In this document: positions 49,081 through 61,689 of the stretch, piece by piece
Layout of the letters: the number at the start of each line of letters is the position of its first letter
How positions within the stretch are numbered: position 1 is the first letter of the stretch
Assembly (NCBI RefSeq): GCF_009741445.1
Contig: NZ_CP046507.1
Location: 2,232,001-2,296,000 of the forward strand
Reading direction: 5' to 3'
Length of the DNA stretch: 64,000 bases
Origin: Mycobacterium avium subsp. avium
Lineage (GTDB): Bacteria > Actinomycetota > Actinomycetes > Mycobacteriales > Mycobacteriaceae
The notes under the pieces: generated by a model
Database searches by the model: none
What the model was told of the DNA's origin: nothing
Seen by the model: the letters and a program-made list of their open reading frames with translations, nothing else
Position numbers and translations under genes: made by a program

Positions 49081-50310
49081 GTGGCCCAAGCTGAATCGCC
49101 CGGCTCCTCCTCGGGCACGTTGCTGGACGGCCGCTATCTGATCGAGTCCAAGATCGCCAGCGGCGGCACCTCGACCGTCTACCGCGGCGTGGACACCCGG
49201 CTCGACCGTCCCGTCGCGGTGAAGGTGATGGACCCGCGTTACGCCGGCGACGAGCAATTCCTGACCCGGTTCCAGCGCGAGGCCCGCGCGGTGGCCCGGC
49301 TGAAGGATCCGGGCCTGGTGGCCGTCTACGACCAGGGCCTGGACGCGCGGCATCCGTTTCTGGTGATGGAGCTCATCGAGGGCGGGACGCTGCGCGAGCT
49401 GCTGGGCGAACGCGGACCGATGCCGCCCTACGCGGTGGCGGCGGTGCTGCGTCCGGTGCTGGGCGGGCTAGCCGCCGCGCACCGGGCCGGCCTGGTCCAT
49501 CGCGACGTCAAGCCGGAGAACGTGCTGATCTCCGACGACGGCGAGGTGAAGATCGCCGACTTCGGGTTGGTCCGGGCCGTCGCGGCCGCCGGAATCACCT
49601 CTGCCAGCGTGATTTTGGGCACCGCGGCGTACCTGTCGCCCGAACAGGTGCGCGACGGCGCGGCCACCCCGCGCAGCGACGTGTACGCCGCCGGCATCCT
49701 CGCCTACGAGCTGCTGACCGGGCGCACCCCCTTCACCGGCGACTCGACGTTGGCGATCGCCTATCGGCGGCTGGACGCCGATGTCCCGCCCCCCAGCGCG
49801 GCCATCGACGGCGTGCCCGCGCAGTTCGACGACTTCGTGCAGCGCGCGACGGCCCGCGACCCGGCCGACCGGTACGCCGACGCGGTCGAGATGGGCGCCG
49901 ATCTGGACGCGATCGCCGATGAGCTTGCGCTGCCCGGCTTTCGGGTGCCGGCCCCGCGCAACTCCGCGTTACACCGGTCAGCGGCGCTGCACCGCGAGGC
50001 CGGCCGGCGGGCGCCCGGCGCCGAGCCGCCGGCGCGGCATCCCACCCGCCACTTGACCCGCGGACCCGAGGAGTGGCCGCAGCCCGAACCCCCGGCACAC
50101 GTCGGGGCCGAACCCGATGACGACGAGGACGACTACGAATACCAGTCTGTCACAGGCGAATTCGCCGGCATCCCGATCAGCGAGTTCGTCTGGGCCCGCC
50201 AGCACAACCGGCGCATGGTACTGGTCTGGTTGGCGCTGGTGCTGGCGGTCACCGGGATGGTCGCCACCGCGGCCTGGACCATCGGGCGCAACCTGAACGG
50301 ACTGTTCTAG
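49081..50310 (+). CDS. pknL: Serine/threonine protein kinase PknL
   Basis: The 409-aa receptor-type kinase. The N-terminal kinase domain has the glycine loop (IASGGTSTVYRGV), catalytic loop LVHRDVKPENVLI with Asp142, metal motif ADFGLVRA, and activation segment GTAAYLSPEQVRDG. A juxtamembrane acidic stretch (EPDDDEDDYEY) and a single C-terminal transmembrane helix (VLVWLALVLAVTGMVATAAW, about 382-401) end almost at the terminus, so there is no external sensor domain, as in M. tuberculosis PknL. GTG 49081 fits alignment; the ATG upstream (49018) would add an unrelated segment. Confidence 0.95.
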   Translation: MAQAESPGSSSGTLLDGRYLIESKIASGGTSTVYRGVDTRLDRPVAVKVMDPRYAGDEQFLTRFQREARAVARLKDPGLVAVYDQGLDARHPFLVMELIEGGTLRELLGERGPMPPYAVAAVLRPVLGGLAAAHRAGLVHRDVKPENVLISDDGEVKIADFGLVRAVAAAGITSASVILGTAAYLSPEQVRDGAATPRSDVYAAGILAYELLTGRTPFTGDSTLAIAYRRLDADVPPPSAAIDGVPAQFDDFVQRATARDPADRYADAVEMGADLDAIADELALPGFRVPAPRNSALHRSAALHREAGRRAPGAEPPARHPTRHLTRGPEEWPQPEPPAHVGAEPDDDEDDYEYQSVTGEFAGIPISEFVWARQHNRRMVLVWLALVLAVTGMVATAAWTIGRNLNGLF

Positions 50311-50430
50311 CTTTCCGGCGCGGCGCGCGTCCATCGGAAGGCGCGACGGCTCAGCGGGGTGGATCGCGCCCCGGGGGCGACACGATCTTAAAGTAATCAC
50401 AATGTTCTCTTATTTTTCTTAATTTTGGTG

Positions 50431-50436
50431 TACCGT
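50431..50436 (+). promoter_or_regulatory. Candidate -10 of a leaderless promoter for the FAD oxidoreductase
   Basis: TACCGT (TANNNT) lies 8 nt before ATG 50445 at the end of a markedly AT-rich 55-bp stretch (50388-50443). The predicted start of transcription falls on or just before the ATG. No Shine-Dalgarno sequence precedes the ATG, which agrees with leaderless translation. Confidence 0.4.
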
Positions 50437-50444
50437 GCTTTCGT

Positions 50445-53341
<2,897 letters not shown>

Positions 53342-53366
53342 TCAGCCGGGCGCCTCAGTCGGCGTC

Positions 53367-53855
53367 TCAGCCGGCCCCGGTGATGATCCGGAACCGGCGC
53401 AGCTGATCGCGGGCGTCGACCAGCGCGTCGTGGGCATCCGGTGAGCGCGGCGGCATCCGCGGGCAGCCCCGGTCCTCCCACAGCTGGCGCAGTTCCCGGG
53501 TGAACCGCGGGATGGCGCGCGGCAAATCCGGCATCGGGCCCCACAGCTGACACAGGGCCACGTGGTCGTAGGCCGCCACCCAGGCCCACAGTTCGATCGG
53601 CTCGCTCTGCGCGGCGCGGACCCCGAAGAACTCCTCCAGGTCGTCGCGGATCTGCCTGCGGGAGCGCCACAATTGCGACGCCGGGGGCGGCAGCTTGGGC
53701 AGCACGTTGGCGCGCACCCAGGGCCCGGCGCGCTCGGGATCGAATTCGGTGGACACCGCGTAGTACTCGCGGCCGTCCTCGGCGACCACCCCGATCGAGA
53801 TCAGCTCGATGGTGCGGCCGTCCTCGATGAATTCGGTGTCGTAGAAATACCGCAC
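53367..53855 (-). CDS. DEDDh 3'-5' exoribonuclease RNase AS (Rv2179c type)
   Basis: The 162-aa protein. DEDD metal ligands are visible: DTEF at residues 6-9, AAYDHVALCQLWG in the middle, and DAHDALVDARDQ near the C-terminus with the general-base histidine. M. tuberculosis Rv2179c has been shown to be an exoribonuclease preferring adenylate-rich RNA. It lies between aroG and the Rv2180c-like gene, 20 bp after the latter. No anomalies. Confidence 0.92.
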   Translation of the reverse strand: MRYFYDTEFIEDGRTIELISIGVVAEDGREYYAVSTEFDPERAGPWVRANVLPKLPPPASQLWRSRRQIRDDLEEFFGVRAAQSEPIELWAWVAAYDHVALCQLWGPMPDLPRAIPRFTRELRQLWEDRGCPRMPPRSPDAHDALVDARDQLRRFRIITGAG

Positions 53856-53875
53856 CCGGGAAGCCTACGGCCGGC

Positions 53876-54760
53876 TTACCTGCCGATCAGGATGGGACCG
53901 GTGGGCGCCGGTGCCGGATGGACCTCGTGGTCGAGCGTGGCATCGACGGTGCGCTCGTCGGGAAATCGGGGCGTGCCGGCGATGGCGCACTGCAGATACA
54001 GCTTGGCCCGCACCACCGGGCGGCGCAGCGTCCTTTCCCGCTGCAGCGCGCGGCGCATCTTCTCCGGCTGGGTGGAATACCGCCAGCGGGCCCACGGCGC
54101 GTGCGGACGCGACAGCCGGACCGCGCCGATGACCAGCAGCACGACGAGGAACATGCCGAGCAGGCCGGTCCACATCTTGCCCTTGAGCACCACCACCACG
54201 GCCAGCGGCAACGTCAACACCATGGCGCCGCCCACCAGCGCGCGCAGCATCATCGAATCGGCGCCGTGCCACATCGGCAGGAAGAACATTAGCGGGTGCA
54301 GGCCCATGATCAGCAGTCCGCCCACCGCCACCGCGGCGAACACCGCGTCCACCGAGGTGCGGCCGTCCTCCGACCAGTAGACGTCGGACAGGTGCAGGAT
54401 CAACGCGTACTCGTCGAGCACCAGGGCGGCACCGATCCCGAAAAACGTTGCGGCAACGGTGAATTCGGGCTCATGCCCGTTGATGGACAGCGTCACCAGC
54501 GTCAGGCCGGACAGCAGCGTCAGGACCACCCCGAACGTCACGTGGTGGATGTGCACCCCCCCGACGTGGACGTTGCGCGGGTGCCACCACCGGGCCGGCC
54601 GGCCGGTCTCGGCGCGGTGCCGGATGAACCGCACGAACGAGCGGGTGACGAAGAACGTCAGGATGAAGGCGACCAGGCAGCACAGCAGGGGCAGGTGTCC
54701 CCGGTCGTAGACGTCATGTGCGAACCACCGGGTGACCTCGGACACGAACGAGTGGAGCAC
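53876..54760 (-). CDS. Integral membrane protein (Rv2180c type)
   Basis: The 294-aa protein has about six to seven predicted helices. A conserved His-rich loop, [20 protein letters not shown] (about 64-83), and acidic [18 protein letters not shown] suggest a metal- or lipid-binding membrane site, but no known enzyme family is identified. GTG 54760 gives a length equal to M. tuberculosis Rv2180c (295 aa) and an N-terminus [12 protein letters not shown]. It diverges from mptC with a 91-bp gap, so shared control is possible. Confidence 0.84.
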   Translation of the reverse strand: MLHSFVSEVTRWFAHDVYDRGHLPLLCCLVAFILTFFVTRSFVRFIRHRAETGRPARWWHPRNVHVGGVHIHHVTFGVVLTLLSGLTLVTLSINGHEPEFTVAATFFGIGAALVLDEYALILHLSDVYWSEDGRTSVDAVFAAVAVGGLLIMGLHPLMFFLPMWHGADSMMLRALVGGAMVLTLPLAVVVVLKGKMWTGLLGMFLVVLLVIGAVRLSRPHAPWARWRYSTQPEKMRRALQRERTLRRPVVRAKLYLQCAIAGTPRFPDERTVDATLDHEVHPAPAPTGPILIGR

Positions 54761-54851
54761 CCTTGAAACGTACGCCAGCGCGGGTCCGGGGCGTGGGAGC
54801 CGCGCTGCAGCAGGGGTGGCGGCCTGCGCACCCATTACGCTGTTGTGCGAC

Positions 54852-56141
54852 ATGAGTACGCGGCAAGCGCCCGGGGCCGGCTTCCCAGGCAAACGACCGG
54901 GGTGGGCGCTGTGGTGGGGGTTGGCGTGGCTGACGGCCGCCGCCGCCCTCGGGTACGCGGCGTGGCAGTTGTTCGGGCACACCCCCTATCGCATCGACAT
55001 CGACGTGTATCAGATGGGCGCCCGGGCCTGGATGGACGGCCGCCCGCTGTACCGCGGAGACGTGCTGTTCCACACACCGATCGTGGATCTGCCGTTCACC
55101 TATCCGCCGCTGGCCGCCATCGTGTTCTGCCCGTTCGCCTGGATGCACATGCCGACGGCCAGTGTGGCGATCACCGCCCTGACGTTGGTGTTGCTGGTCG
55201 TCTCGACCGTGATCGTGCTGGCCCGCCTCGACGTGTGGAGCACCTCGGCGCTGCTGCCCGGCCCGGCCTGGCTGCGCCGGTGGTGGCTGGCCGTGGTGGT
55301 CGCGGCGGCCGCCACGATCTGGCTGGAGCCGATCAGTTCGAACTTCGCCTTCGGCCAGATCAACGTGGTGCTGATGACGCTGGTGATCGCCGACTGCCTG
55401 CCGCGGCGCACGCCGTGGCCGCGCGGCTTGCTGCTGGGGCTGGGCATGGCGCTGAAACTGACGCCCGCGGTGTTTCTGCTCTATTTCCTGCTGCGCCGCG
55501 ACCATCGCGCGGTGCTCACCGCGCTGGCCTCGTTCGCGGGGGCGACGCTGCTCGGTTTCGTCCTGGCCTACACCGACTCGTGGGAGTACTGGACGCACAC
55601 CGTGCACCACACCGACCGGATCGGTTCCGCGTCGCTGAACACCGACCAGAACATCGCCGGCGCGCTGGCCCGCCTGGGGCTGGCGCAGCAGCCGCGGTCG
55701 CTGCTGTGGGTGGCGGCGTCGCTGCTGGTGCTGGCGGTGACGGTGTGGGCGATGCGGCGGGTGCTGCGCGCCGACGAGCCGACGCTGGCGCTGGTGTGCG
55801 TCGCACTGTTCGGGTTGGTGGTCTCGCCGGTGTCGTGGTCGCACCACTGGGTGTGGGTGTTGCCGACGGTGCTGGTCACCGGCGTCCTGGGCTGGCGGCG
55901 GCGCAACGCGGCGCTGCTGGTGCTGAGCGTCGTCGGGGTGGCCCTGATGAGGTGGACGCCCATCGACCTGCTGCCCAAGCATCACGAGGCCAGCGCGGTG
56001 TGGTGGCGCCAGCTCGCCGGGATGTCCTACGTGTGGTGGGCGCTGGCGGTCATCGTCGCGGCGGGCGTCACGGTCACCGCCCGCGCCGCCTCGCGGGACG
56101 CGGCGCCGCAGCAGCTGACGCCGGTCACCGCAATCGGCTAA
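54852..56141 (+). CDS. mptC: Alpha-1,2-mannosyltransferase (MptC type)
   Basis: The 429-aa polytopic GT-C/GT87 mannosyltransferase adds the alpha-1,2 mannose branches of lipomannan and LAM. The catalytic-type aspartates are in the first outer loop, [20 protein letters not shown]. Other family segments include [25 protein letters not shown] and [17 protein letters not shown], with [11 protein letters not shown] late. ATG 54852 is followed by a clean N-terminal helix and gives the length of Rv2181 (427 aa). It overlaps the convergent acyltransferase stop by 4 bp. Confidence 0.92.
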   Translation: MSTRQAPGAGFPGKRPGWALWWGLAWLTAAAALGYAAWQLFGHTPYRIDIDVYQMGARAWMDGRPLYRGDVLFHTPIVDLPFTYPPLAAIVFCPFAWMHMPTASVAITALTLVLLVVSTVIVLARLDVWSTSALLPGPAWLRRWWLAVVVAAAATIWLEPISSNFAFGQINVVLMTLVIADCLPRRTPWPRGLLLGLGMALKLTPAVFLLYFLLRRDHRAVLTALASFAGATLLGFVLAYTDSWEYWTHTVHHTDRIGSASLNTDQNIAGALARLGLAQQPRSLLWVAASLLVLAVTVWAMRRVLRADEPTLALVCVALFGLVVSPVSWSHHWVWVLPTVLVTGVLGWRRRNAALLVLSVVGVALMRWTPIDLLPKHHEASAVWWRQLAGMSYVWWALAVIVAAGVTVTARAASRDAAPQQLTPVTAIG

Positions 56142-56863
56142 CCCGCGGCCGTCTCGGGAATCCGCGCGGCCTCGTCGCCGGGCGCCTCGGCGCCGCCCTT
56201 TTTGAGGCTGGCCGCGTAGATGTCGACGTATTCCTGCCCCGAGAGCCCCATCAGCTCGTAGATCACCTCGTCGGTGACGGCCCGCTCGATGAAGCGGTTG
56301 CCGGCCAGCCCCTCGAACCGGGAGAAGTCCATCGGCTTGCCGAACCGCACGGTGACACGGCCGAACCGCAACATGTTGGAGCCGGGCGGGTTGACGACGT
56401 TGGTGCCGATCATCGCGACCGGGATCACCGGAACCCCGGTCTGCAGGGCCAGCCGGGCCAGCCCGGTCTTGCCCTTGTACAGCCGGCCGTCGGGTGACCG
56501 GGTGCCCTCGGGGTACATGCCCAGCAGCTTGCCCTGGGCCAGCACCTGCTGCGCGGTGGTCAGCGCGGCCTGGGCGCTGTCGGCGTCGGTGCGGTCGATC
56601 GGCACCTGGCCGACGGCGGTGAAGAACCACCGCTGAAACCAGCCCTTGAGGCCGGTGCCGGTGAAATATTCCGACTTCGCCAGGAAGGTGATCCGCCGTC
56701 GCACCACCAGCGGAAGGTAGAAGCTGTCCATCACCGCCAGGTGATTACTGGCCAGTATCGCCGGCCCGGAGCTCGGAACATGTTCTAGGCCTTCGACTTT
56801 CGGCCGTCCCAGCAAAGACAGCAGCGGGCCGAGGAGCACGTACTTGAATAGCCAGTACCACAT
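56138..56863 (-). CDS. 1-acyl-sn-glycerol-3-phosphate acyltransferase family (PlsC, Rv2182c type)
   Basis: The 241-aa membrane-associated acyltransferase. Block [14 protein letters not shown] carries a H-x4-D catalytic pair, block III is [20 protein letters not shown], and block IV is [13 protein letters not shown] 56863 has GGGAGGGG upstream and starts MWYWLFKYV, the family N-terminus. It probably makes phosphatidic acid in phospholipid and PIM synthesis, consistent with flanking mannosyltransferases; the exact acceptor is not proven. Confidence 0.92.
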   Translation of the reverse strand: MWYWLFKYVLLGPLLSLLGRPKVEGLEHVPSSGPAILASNHLAVMDSFYLPLVVRRRITFLAKSEYFTGTGLKGWFQRWFFTAVGQVPIDRTDADSAQAALTTAQQVLAQGKLLGMYPEGTRSPDGRLYKGKTGLARLALQTGVPVIPVAMIGTNVVNPPGSNMLRFGRVTVRFGKPMDFSRFEGLAGNRFIERAVTDEVIYELMGLSGQEYVDIYAASLKKGGAEAPGDEAARIPETAAG

Positions 56864-56950
56864 GGCCCCTCCCTCTCGGCTGCACCCGCTGATGTTCTGC
56901 GCCAACTGTACCCATCCGGATAAGAAGGGACCACCTGCCGCGCGGCCGGC

Positions 56951-57340
56951 TCACTCCTCGAAGGTCACCGGGATGGGCTGATACCGGGTCCGCGGGGCCT
57001 GCCCGGTGTCGGGGGTGTCGGGGGCGCCGCCGGGCGGGCCGTCGGGTGGGGGTCCGGGTGTCGGGCCAGACGCCCGGTCGATGTCGGCGACGATGTCGCG
57101 AATCACCTCCAGCAACGCGATGCTGTGATCGGCGATCGCGGTGAGCAACGGGTGCTGGTCGCCAGTCGCCAGCGCGGCCAGCGCACACACCGGGCACCAG
57201 ACCTGCTGGCACTTACCGGTTCCCGGGCCGGCGCCGGCCGTCAGCGCCGCCGCCGCCCGCACGGCGGGGTCGATGCCGTCCAGGATCGACTCGGCGAGCC
57301 TGCGCAGCTCCGGACCGATGTCGGGATGAGCCCCACTCAC
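56951..57340 (-). CDS. Small conserved protein with CxxC motif (Rv2183c type)
   Basis: The 129-aa protein contains a helical core (LRRLAESILDGIDPAVRAAA) and the segment CQQVWCPVCALAALA, whose C-x4-C-x2-C spacing could bind zinc. A Pro/Gly/Asp-rich C-terminus is likely disordered. No known domain. It overlaps the ArsA-like ATPase gene by 4 bp (ATGA), so the two are translationally coupled and probably act together. Confidence 0.78.
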   Translation of the reverse strand: MSGAHPDIGPELRRLAESILDGIDPAVRAAAALTAGAGPGTGKCQQVWCPVCALAALATGDQHPLLTAIADHSIALLEVIRDIVADIDRASGPTPGPPPDGPPGGAPDTPDTGQAPRTRYQPIPVTFEE

Positions 57341-58617
57341 TTAGGCCACACCTCCGGATCTGGTCGAAAACGCACCGTCAGCTCGCTGCCCCGCAGATGC
57401 GCATCCAGCACCGTGCACCGCCGCAGCACCGACGCCAACCTCACCCTGCGCCGCAACCCGCCGGCGCTGATGATCAGGTCGTCGTCGACCCGGCCCAACG
57501 TCAGCGCCGACGGGTCGAGTTGCGGCAACGCTAGCCGCATCCGGTAGATCGACCCAAGTCCCGTCCCGGATTCCAGGTCCACGGTGGGCCGCAGCGGGCC
57601 GGGCGGCGCGGCCCCGCCCCGGCGCCGGGCGGCGTCGAGCAGCGCCCCCAGCGCCTTGGGTCCGATCGGCTCGCCGGACAGGTGCGGGGTCAGCACCAGC
57701 GCCACCTCGCCGATGGCGGCGTCGAGCTCCTCGAGCACGCTTTGCTGCTCGGCAATGCGTTCGGTGTACCAGTAGAAGGCCGGATGCTCGGGCAGGTTGC
57801 GGTACTCGTACGAGTCATCTTGCAGCAGAACCTGATTCACGATCAGCTCCTCGACCCGCACCCCCATCAGGGCCAGCGACCCCAGGGTGCGGGCCGCCTC
57901 GGCGGCCACCACCCGCTCGGGGGTCAGCACCAGGTGCGCACCGACCAGGTCGCCGTCGGTGAGCAAGGCGCTGAGCGCCTCCACGCTGGCGCTGACGCGC
58001 TCGAGCAGCTCCACCACCGCGGCCGAGCGGGCGTCCTCGGCGGTCAGCGACAACCGGCGGTGCCGCGGCCACGCCCGCTCCACGTAGAGGCCGAAGGTGG
58101 CGGGCAGCGTCAACATGCGCAGCGCGTCCGCGGTGGAGGCGCAATCGACCACCACCCGGTCCCATCGCCCGGAGCGGGCCAACTCGCCGACGGCGTGCAG
58201 ACCGAGCACCTCCTGCACACCCGGCAGCGCCGAAAGCTCTTCGGGCGCAATGGTGCTCAGCTCGGAGTCGGGAAATCTCCGGTCCAGGGCGGCGACCACG
58301 TCACGCCATCGGGCCTCGAGCAGGGCCAGGGTGTCCAGCGCCAGCGCGTCGAGGAACCCGCCGCCGGCCTCGGCCCGTCCGGTCTCCAGGTCGGCGAGCA
58401 CCCGGACCAACTCAGCCTGACTCGGCGGGACGGGGACGCCCAGCACATCGCCCAGCGAATGCGCCTGGTCGGTGGAGACCACCAGCACCCGTTGCCCCGC
58501 GCCGGCGGCGGCCACCGCGGTGGCGCAGGCCAGCGTGGACTTGCCTACCCCGCCTTTGCCAACGAAGAGACTGATCCGGGCCGGGGTGGGCGCCGACGAT
58601 GCACCGGACTCACTCAG
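57337..58617 (-). CDS. ArsA/GET3-like P-loop ATPase (Rv2184c type), apparent CTG start
   Basis: The 426-aa protein reads as an anion-transporting/Get3-type ATPase. The deviant Walker A is [18 protein letters not shown] (near residues 15-32), Walker B-like VVVDCASTADALRML, and a Get3-like VVSTDQAHSLGDVLG. The frame upstream of the P-loop has no ATG, GTG or TTG before a stop; the best start is CTG 58617, overlapping the SRPBCC gene end with GAGG upstream. GTG 58515 would remove the P-loop. It is followed by the CxxC protein and preceded by two SRPBCC proteins. Tail-anchored or lipid cargo is speculative. Confidence 0.85.
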   Translation of the reverse strand: MSESGASSAPTPARISLFVGKGGVGKSTLACATAVAAAGAGQRVLVVSTDQAHSLGDVLGVPVPPSQAELVRVLADLETGRAEAGGGFLDALALDTLALLEARWRDVVAALDRRFPDSELSTIAPEELSALPGVQEVLGLHAVGELARSGRWDRVVVDCASTADALRMLTLPATFGLYVERAWPRHRRLSLTAEDARSAAVVELLERVSASVEALSALLTDGDLVGAHLVLTPERVVAAEAARTLGSLALMGVRVEELIVNQVLLQDDSYEYRNLPEHPAFYWYTERIAEQQSVLEELDAAIGEVALVLTPHLSGEPIGPKALGALLDAARRRGGAAPPGPLRPTVDLESGTGLGSIYRMRLALPQLDPSALTLGRVDDDLIISAGGLRRRVRLASVLRRCTVLDAHLRGSELTVRFRPDPEVWPK

Positions 58618-59047
58618 CCTCGACTCGTTTCTTGAGATCCTTCAACGCGGTGTCGGTCAGCCGCCGCTCGGCCTTGCGCTTGAGCAGGCCGATCATCGGC
58701 ATGGCCAGGTCGACCGAGAGTTCGTAGGTGACTTCGGTACCGGATCCCTTGGGCGCCAACCGGTATGAGCCCTCCAGGGCCCGCAGCAGCGAGCTCGACA
58801 CCAGCGTCCAGCTGACCGACCGCCGATCCTTGGGCCACTGGTAGGACATCACCATGGTGTCCTTGAGGACGGTGGCGTCCATGACGATGCGCGCGACCTT
58901 GGGGTAGCCGTCGGCGTCCTTTTCGACGACTTCGGCTTCCTTGTATTCCGAGATCCATCGCGGGTAGGAATCGATGTCGGCGATCACCTTCATCACGGTG
59001 TCCGGGTCGGCTTCGATGTAGATGGTTTGGGTCGTCTTCTCCGCCAC
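58610..59047 (-). CDS. SRPBCC (polyketide cyclase/START-like) protein (Rv2185c type)
   Basis: The 145-aa single-domain protein has the helix-grip fold, which binds hydrophobic ligands. Signatures: IYIEADPDTVMKVIADIDSY, YPRWISEYKEAEV, and the C-terminal helix DTALKDLKKRVEAE. GTG 59047 is preceded by GGGAGAGAGGG. No ligand known. The end overlaps the start region of the ArsA-like ATPase, indicating coupling. The second SRPBCC gene lies 115 bp upstream. Confidence 0.9.
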   Translation of the reverse strand: MAEKTTQTIYIEADPDTVMKVIADIDSYPRWISEYKEAEVVEKDADGYPKVARIVMDATVLKDTMVMSYQWPKDRRSVSWTLVSSSLLRALEGSYRLAPKGSGTEVTYELSVDLAMPMIGLLKRKAERRLTDTALKDLKKRVEAE

Positions 59048-59162
59048 CTGGTTGTTGCCCTCTCTCCCGCGCCCGGATCGCCCCCGGCCTCCTGGGAACT
59101 GCCGTGCGGGAACCCCGCGGGTCTCGGTCCGACACGGTACTCTCCGCGCGGACCTGACCCGG

Positions 59163-59561
59163 CTAAACTACCGGAGAAACTCCGACCGGTCGCGACCGTT
59201 CCAGTGTCGCCTTGACCTCGAAGGCCATTTTCTTGCCCGCCACCCGGCGTCGGTGCGTCATTTTCGCCAGGTTCAGCTTGGCCAGCTGCCAGGCGGCCAC
59301 CCCGGTCGGCTCGGCGTGCAGGAAGTAGTGCAGCACGACGCCGTCCAGCCCTTCCTTCAGCGGCTCCAGCCAGACCTCCATGGTGCCGGTGAGCGCGCCG
59401 GTGACCGACCACCGGATGCCCTTGTCGCCGCGGTCCTCGACGACCTGCAGGCGCAGGTCCGGCCACCAGCGCCGCCAGCTCGCCCGGTCGGCGACCGCGG
59501 CGCCCACCCGGGCGCCGTCGGCCGCGACGAACGTCTCGTCCGCGATCTGGATGCTGTGCAT
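59163..59561 (-). CDS. SRPBCC-like polyketide cyclase/dehydratase family protein (Rv2186c type)
   Basis: The 132-aa helix-grip-like protein begins [20 protein letters not shown] and ends [20 protein letters not shown]. Pattern [17 protein letters not shown] matches the first strand/helix of the family. ATG 59561 gives a length like Rv2186c (129 aa). It diverges from fadD15 and leads into the SRPBCC-ATPase-CxxC series, all leftward. Lipid ligand binding is inferred from fold only. Confidence 0.86.
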   Translation of the reverse strand: MHSIQIADETFVAADGARVGAAVADRASWRRWWPDLRLQVVEDRGDKGIRWSVTGALTGTMEVWLEPLKEGLDGVVLHYFLHAEPTGVAAWQLAKLNLAKMTHRRRVAGKKMAFEVKATLERSRPVGVSPVV

Positions 59562-59727
59562 GACCACAGCTTCACACACCGCCCGGCGGCGCCGGACCCA
59601 GGGCAGGCAGGGGCAATCGGGTCCCGCGCTCACCCACCGTCGCCGTGCTGGGTGGATGCGCGGATTAGGCTGGTCGGCAGCAACCCGGCTCCCGGGAAAC
59701 GTCACGAGGTCGATTGAGGTCATCAGA

Positions 59728-61530
59728 GTGCGTGAGTACAGCGTCCCCGCCCGCTTCTCCGTCGGCGAAAACGAGAACATCGCGACGATGGTCTTCGAGC
59801 ACGAGCGCGACGATCCGAACTTCGTCATCTACCAACGCCAAGTCGACGGGGAGTGGACCGACGTCACCTGCGCCGAGGCGGCGGCTCAGATCCGTTCGGC
59901 CGCATTGGGTTTGATTTCACTGGGGGTACAGGCCGGCGACCGGGTGTCCATCTTCTCGGCCACCCGCTACGAATGGGCGATCCTCGACCTGGCGATCTTG
60001 GCGGTGGGCGCGGTCACCGTGCCGATCTACGAGACGTCCTCGGCCGAGCAGGTGCGCTGGGTGCTGCAGGACTCCGAGGCGGTGCTGGCGTTCGCCGAGA
60101 CCGACGAGCACGCGGCGATGGTCACCGAGCTGACCGCCGAGCTGCCCGCCCTGCGCCGGGTGCTGCACATCGACGGCTCCGGCCCCAAGGCCCTCGACCA
60201 GCTGGCCGAGGCGGCCGCAGGGGTGGAACCGGCCGAGCTGACCGCGCGTCTGGACGGGCTGCGCGCCCAGGATCCGGCCACCCTGATCTACACCTCGGGC
60301 ACCACCGGGCGGCCCAAGGGCTGCCAGCTGACCCATTCCAACCTGCTCTACGAGACCCGCGGCGCCAAGGAGAGCCTGCCGACGCTGCTCGACCAGGGGC
60401 AGCGGCTGCTGATCTTCTTGCCGCTGGCCCACGTGCTGGCCCGCTCGCTGACCCTGTCCGCGTTCGCCAACAAGGTGACCGTGGGATTCACCAGCGACAT
60501 CAAGAACCTGCTGCCGATGTTCGCCGTGTTCAAGCCGACCGTGGTGGTGTCGGTGCCGCGGGTGTTCGAGAAGGTTTACAACACCGCCGAGCAAAACGCC
60601 GCCAACGACGGCAAGGGCCGCATCTTCGCGATGGCCGTGCAGACCGCCGTCGACTGGAGCGAGGCGGCCGACCGCGGCCGGCGGGGTCCGCTGCTGCGGG
60701 CCAAGCACGCGTTGTTCGACCGGCTGGTGTACCACAAGCTGCGGGCGGCGCTGGGCGGCGACTGCCACGCGTCGGTGTCGGGGGGCGCACCGCTGGGCTC
60801 GCGGCTCGGGCACTTCTTCCGCGGCGTGGGCCTGACCATCCACGAGGGCTACGGCCTGACCGAGACCAGCTCGGCGATCACCGTCAACCAGGTCGGCAAC
60901 GTCAAGATCGGCACCGTGGGAACGCTGTTGCCGGGCAACAGCATGCGCATCGCCGAGGACGGCGAGCTGTTGGTGCGCGGCGGCGTGGTGTTCAGCGGTT
61001 ACTGGCGCAACGAGCAGGCCACCGCCGACGCCTTCACCGACGGCTGGTTCAAGACCGGCGACCTGGGCGTGCTCGACGACGACGGGTTCTTGAAGATCGT
61101 CGGGCGCAAAAAGGAGCTCATCGTCACCGCGGGCGGCAAGAACGTCGCCCCCGCCGTGCTCGAGGACCGGCTGCGAGCGCACCCGCTGATCAGTCAGGCG
61201 ATGGTGGTCGGCGACAACAAGCCGTTCATCGGCGCGTTGATCACCATCGACCCCGAGGCGTTCGGCGGCTGGAAGCAGCGCAACCACAAGGGCGCCGGGG
61301 CGTCGGTGGCCGATCTGACCACCGACCCCGATCTGGTCGCCGAGGTGGACGCCGCCATCAAGGACGCCAATCAGGCTGTGTCGCATGCCGAATCGATCCG
61401 CAAGTTCCGCATCCTGCCGGTCGATTTCACCGAGGACACCGGCGAGCTGACCCCGACGATGAAGGTCAAGCGCAACGTGGTGGCCGAGAAGTTCGCCTCC
61501 GACATCGAGGCCATCTACGCCAAGGACTGA
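59728..61530 (+). CDS. fadD15: Long-chain fatty acyl-CoA ligase FadD15
   Basis: The 600-aa adenylate-forming enzyme activates fatty acids to acyl-CoA. AMP-binding signature [14 protein letters not shown] lies near residue 185, a second core is [13 protein letters not shown], followed by [10 protein letters not shown] and the catalytic-lysine region [15 protein letters not shown] at the C-terminus. GTG 59728 gives exactly the M. tuberculosis FadD15 length. Palindromic repeats follow the stop codon, before convergent pimB'. Confidence 0.95.
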   Translation: MREYSVPARFSVGENENIATMVFEHERDDPNFVIYQRQVDGEWTDVTCAEAAAQIRSAALGLISLGVQAGDRVSIFSATRYEWAILDLAILAVGAVTVPIYETSSAEQVRWVLQDSEAVLAFAETDEHAAMVTELTAELPALRRVLHIDGSGPKALDQLAEAAAGVEPAELTARLDGLRAQDPATLIYTSGTTGRPKGCQLTHSNLLYETRGAKESLPTLLDQGQRLLIFLPLAHVLARSLTLSAFANKVTVGFTSDIKNLLPMFAVFKPTVVVSVPRVFEKVYNTAEQNAANDGKGRIFAMAVQTAVDWSEAADRGRRGPLLRAKHALFDRLVYHKLRAALGGDCHASVSGGAPLGSRLGHFFRGVGLTIHEGYGLTETSSAITVNQVGNVKIGTVGTLLPGNSMRIAEDGELLVRGGVVFSGYWRNEQATADAFTDGWFKTGDLGVLDDDGFLKIVGRKKELIVTAGGKNVAPAVLEDRLRAHPLISQAMVVGDNKPFIGALITIDPEAFGGWKQRNHKGAGASVADLTTDPDLVAEVDAAIKDANQAVSHAESIRKFRILPVDFTEDTGELTPTMKVKRNVVAEKFASDIEAIYAKD

Positions 61531-61598
61531 CGGCTCTGACGGCTCTTCGGCTCTGACGGCTCTTCGCCGCCGAGCGTCACGCTGGCGTGGCGCCGGCG

Positions 61599-61628
61599 CG
61601 CGAGCGTCACGCTGGCGTGACGCTCGCG
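61599..61628. terminator. Hairpin 1 in convergent fadD15/pimB' gap
   Basis: A perfect inverted repeat, arms CGCGAGCGTCACGC/GCGTGACGCTCGCG (14 bp) with a 2-nt centre. There is no U-tract on either side, so it is a bidirectional U-less hairpin at best. Confidence 0.5.
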
Positions 61629-61662
61629 GCCCCGCGTGACGCTCGCGGCCCCGCGTGACGCT

Positions 61663-61689
61663 CGCGGCCCCGCGTGACGCGGGGCCGCG
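61663..61689. terminator. Hairpin 2 in convergent fadD15/pimB' gap
   Basis: Stem CGCGGCCCCGC/GCGGGGCCGCG (11 bp) around loop GTGAC, 20 bp past the pimB' stop on the minus strand and 133 bp past fadD15. Same caveat: no U-tract. Confidence 0.5.

Noticed and set aside
59380..59727. Upstream extension of FadD15 to 716 aa
   Set aside because: The extension is antisense to the second SRPBCC gene; GTG 59728 gives the known 600-aa length.
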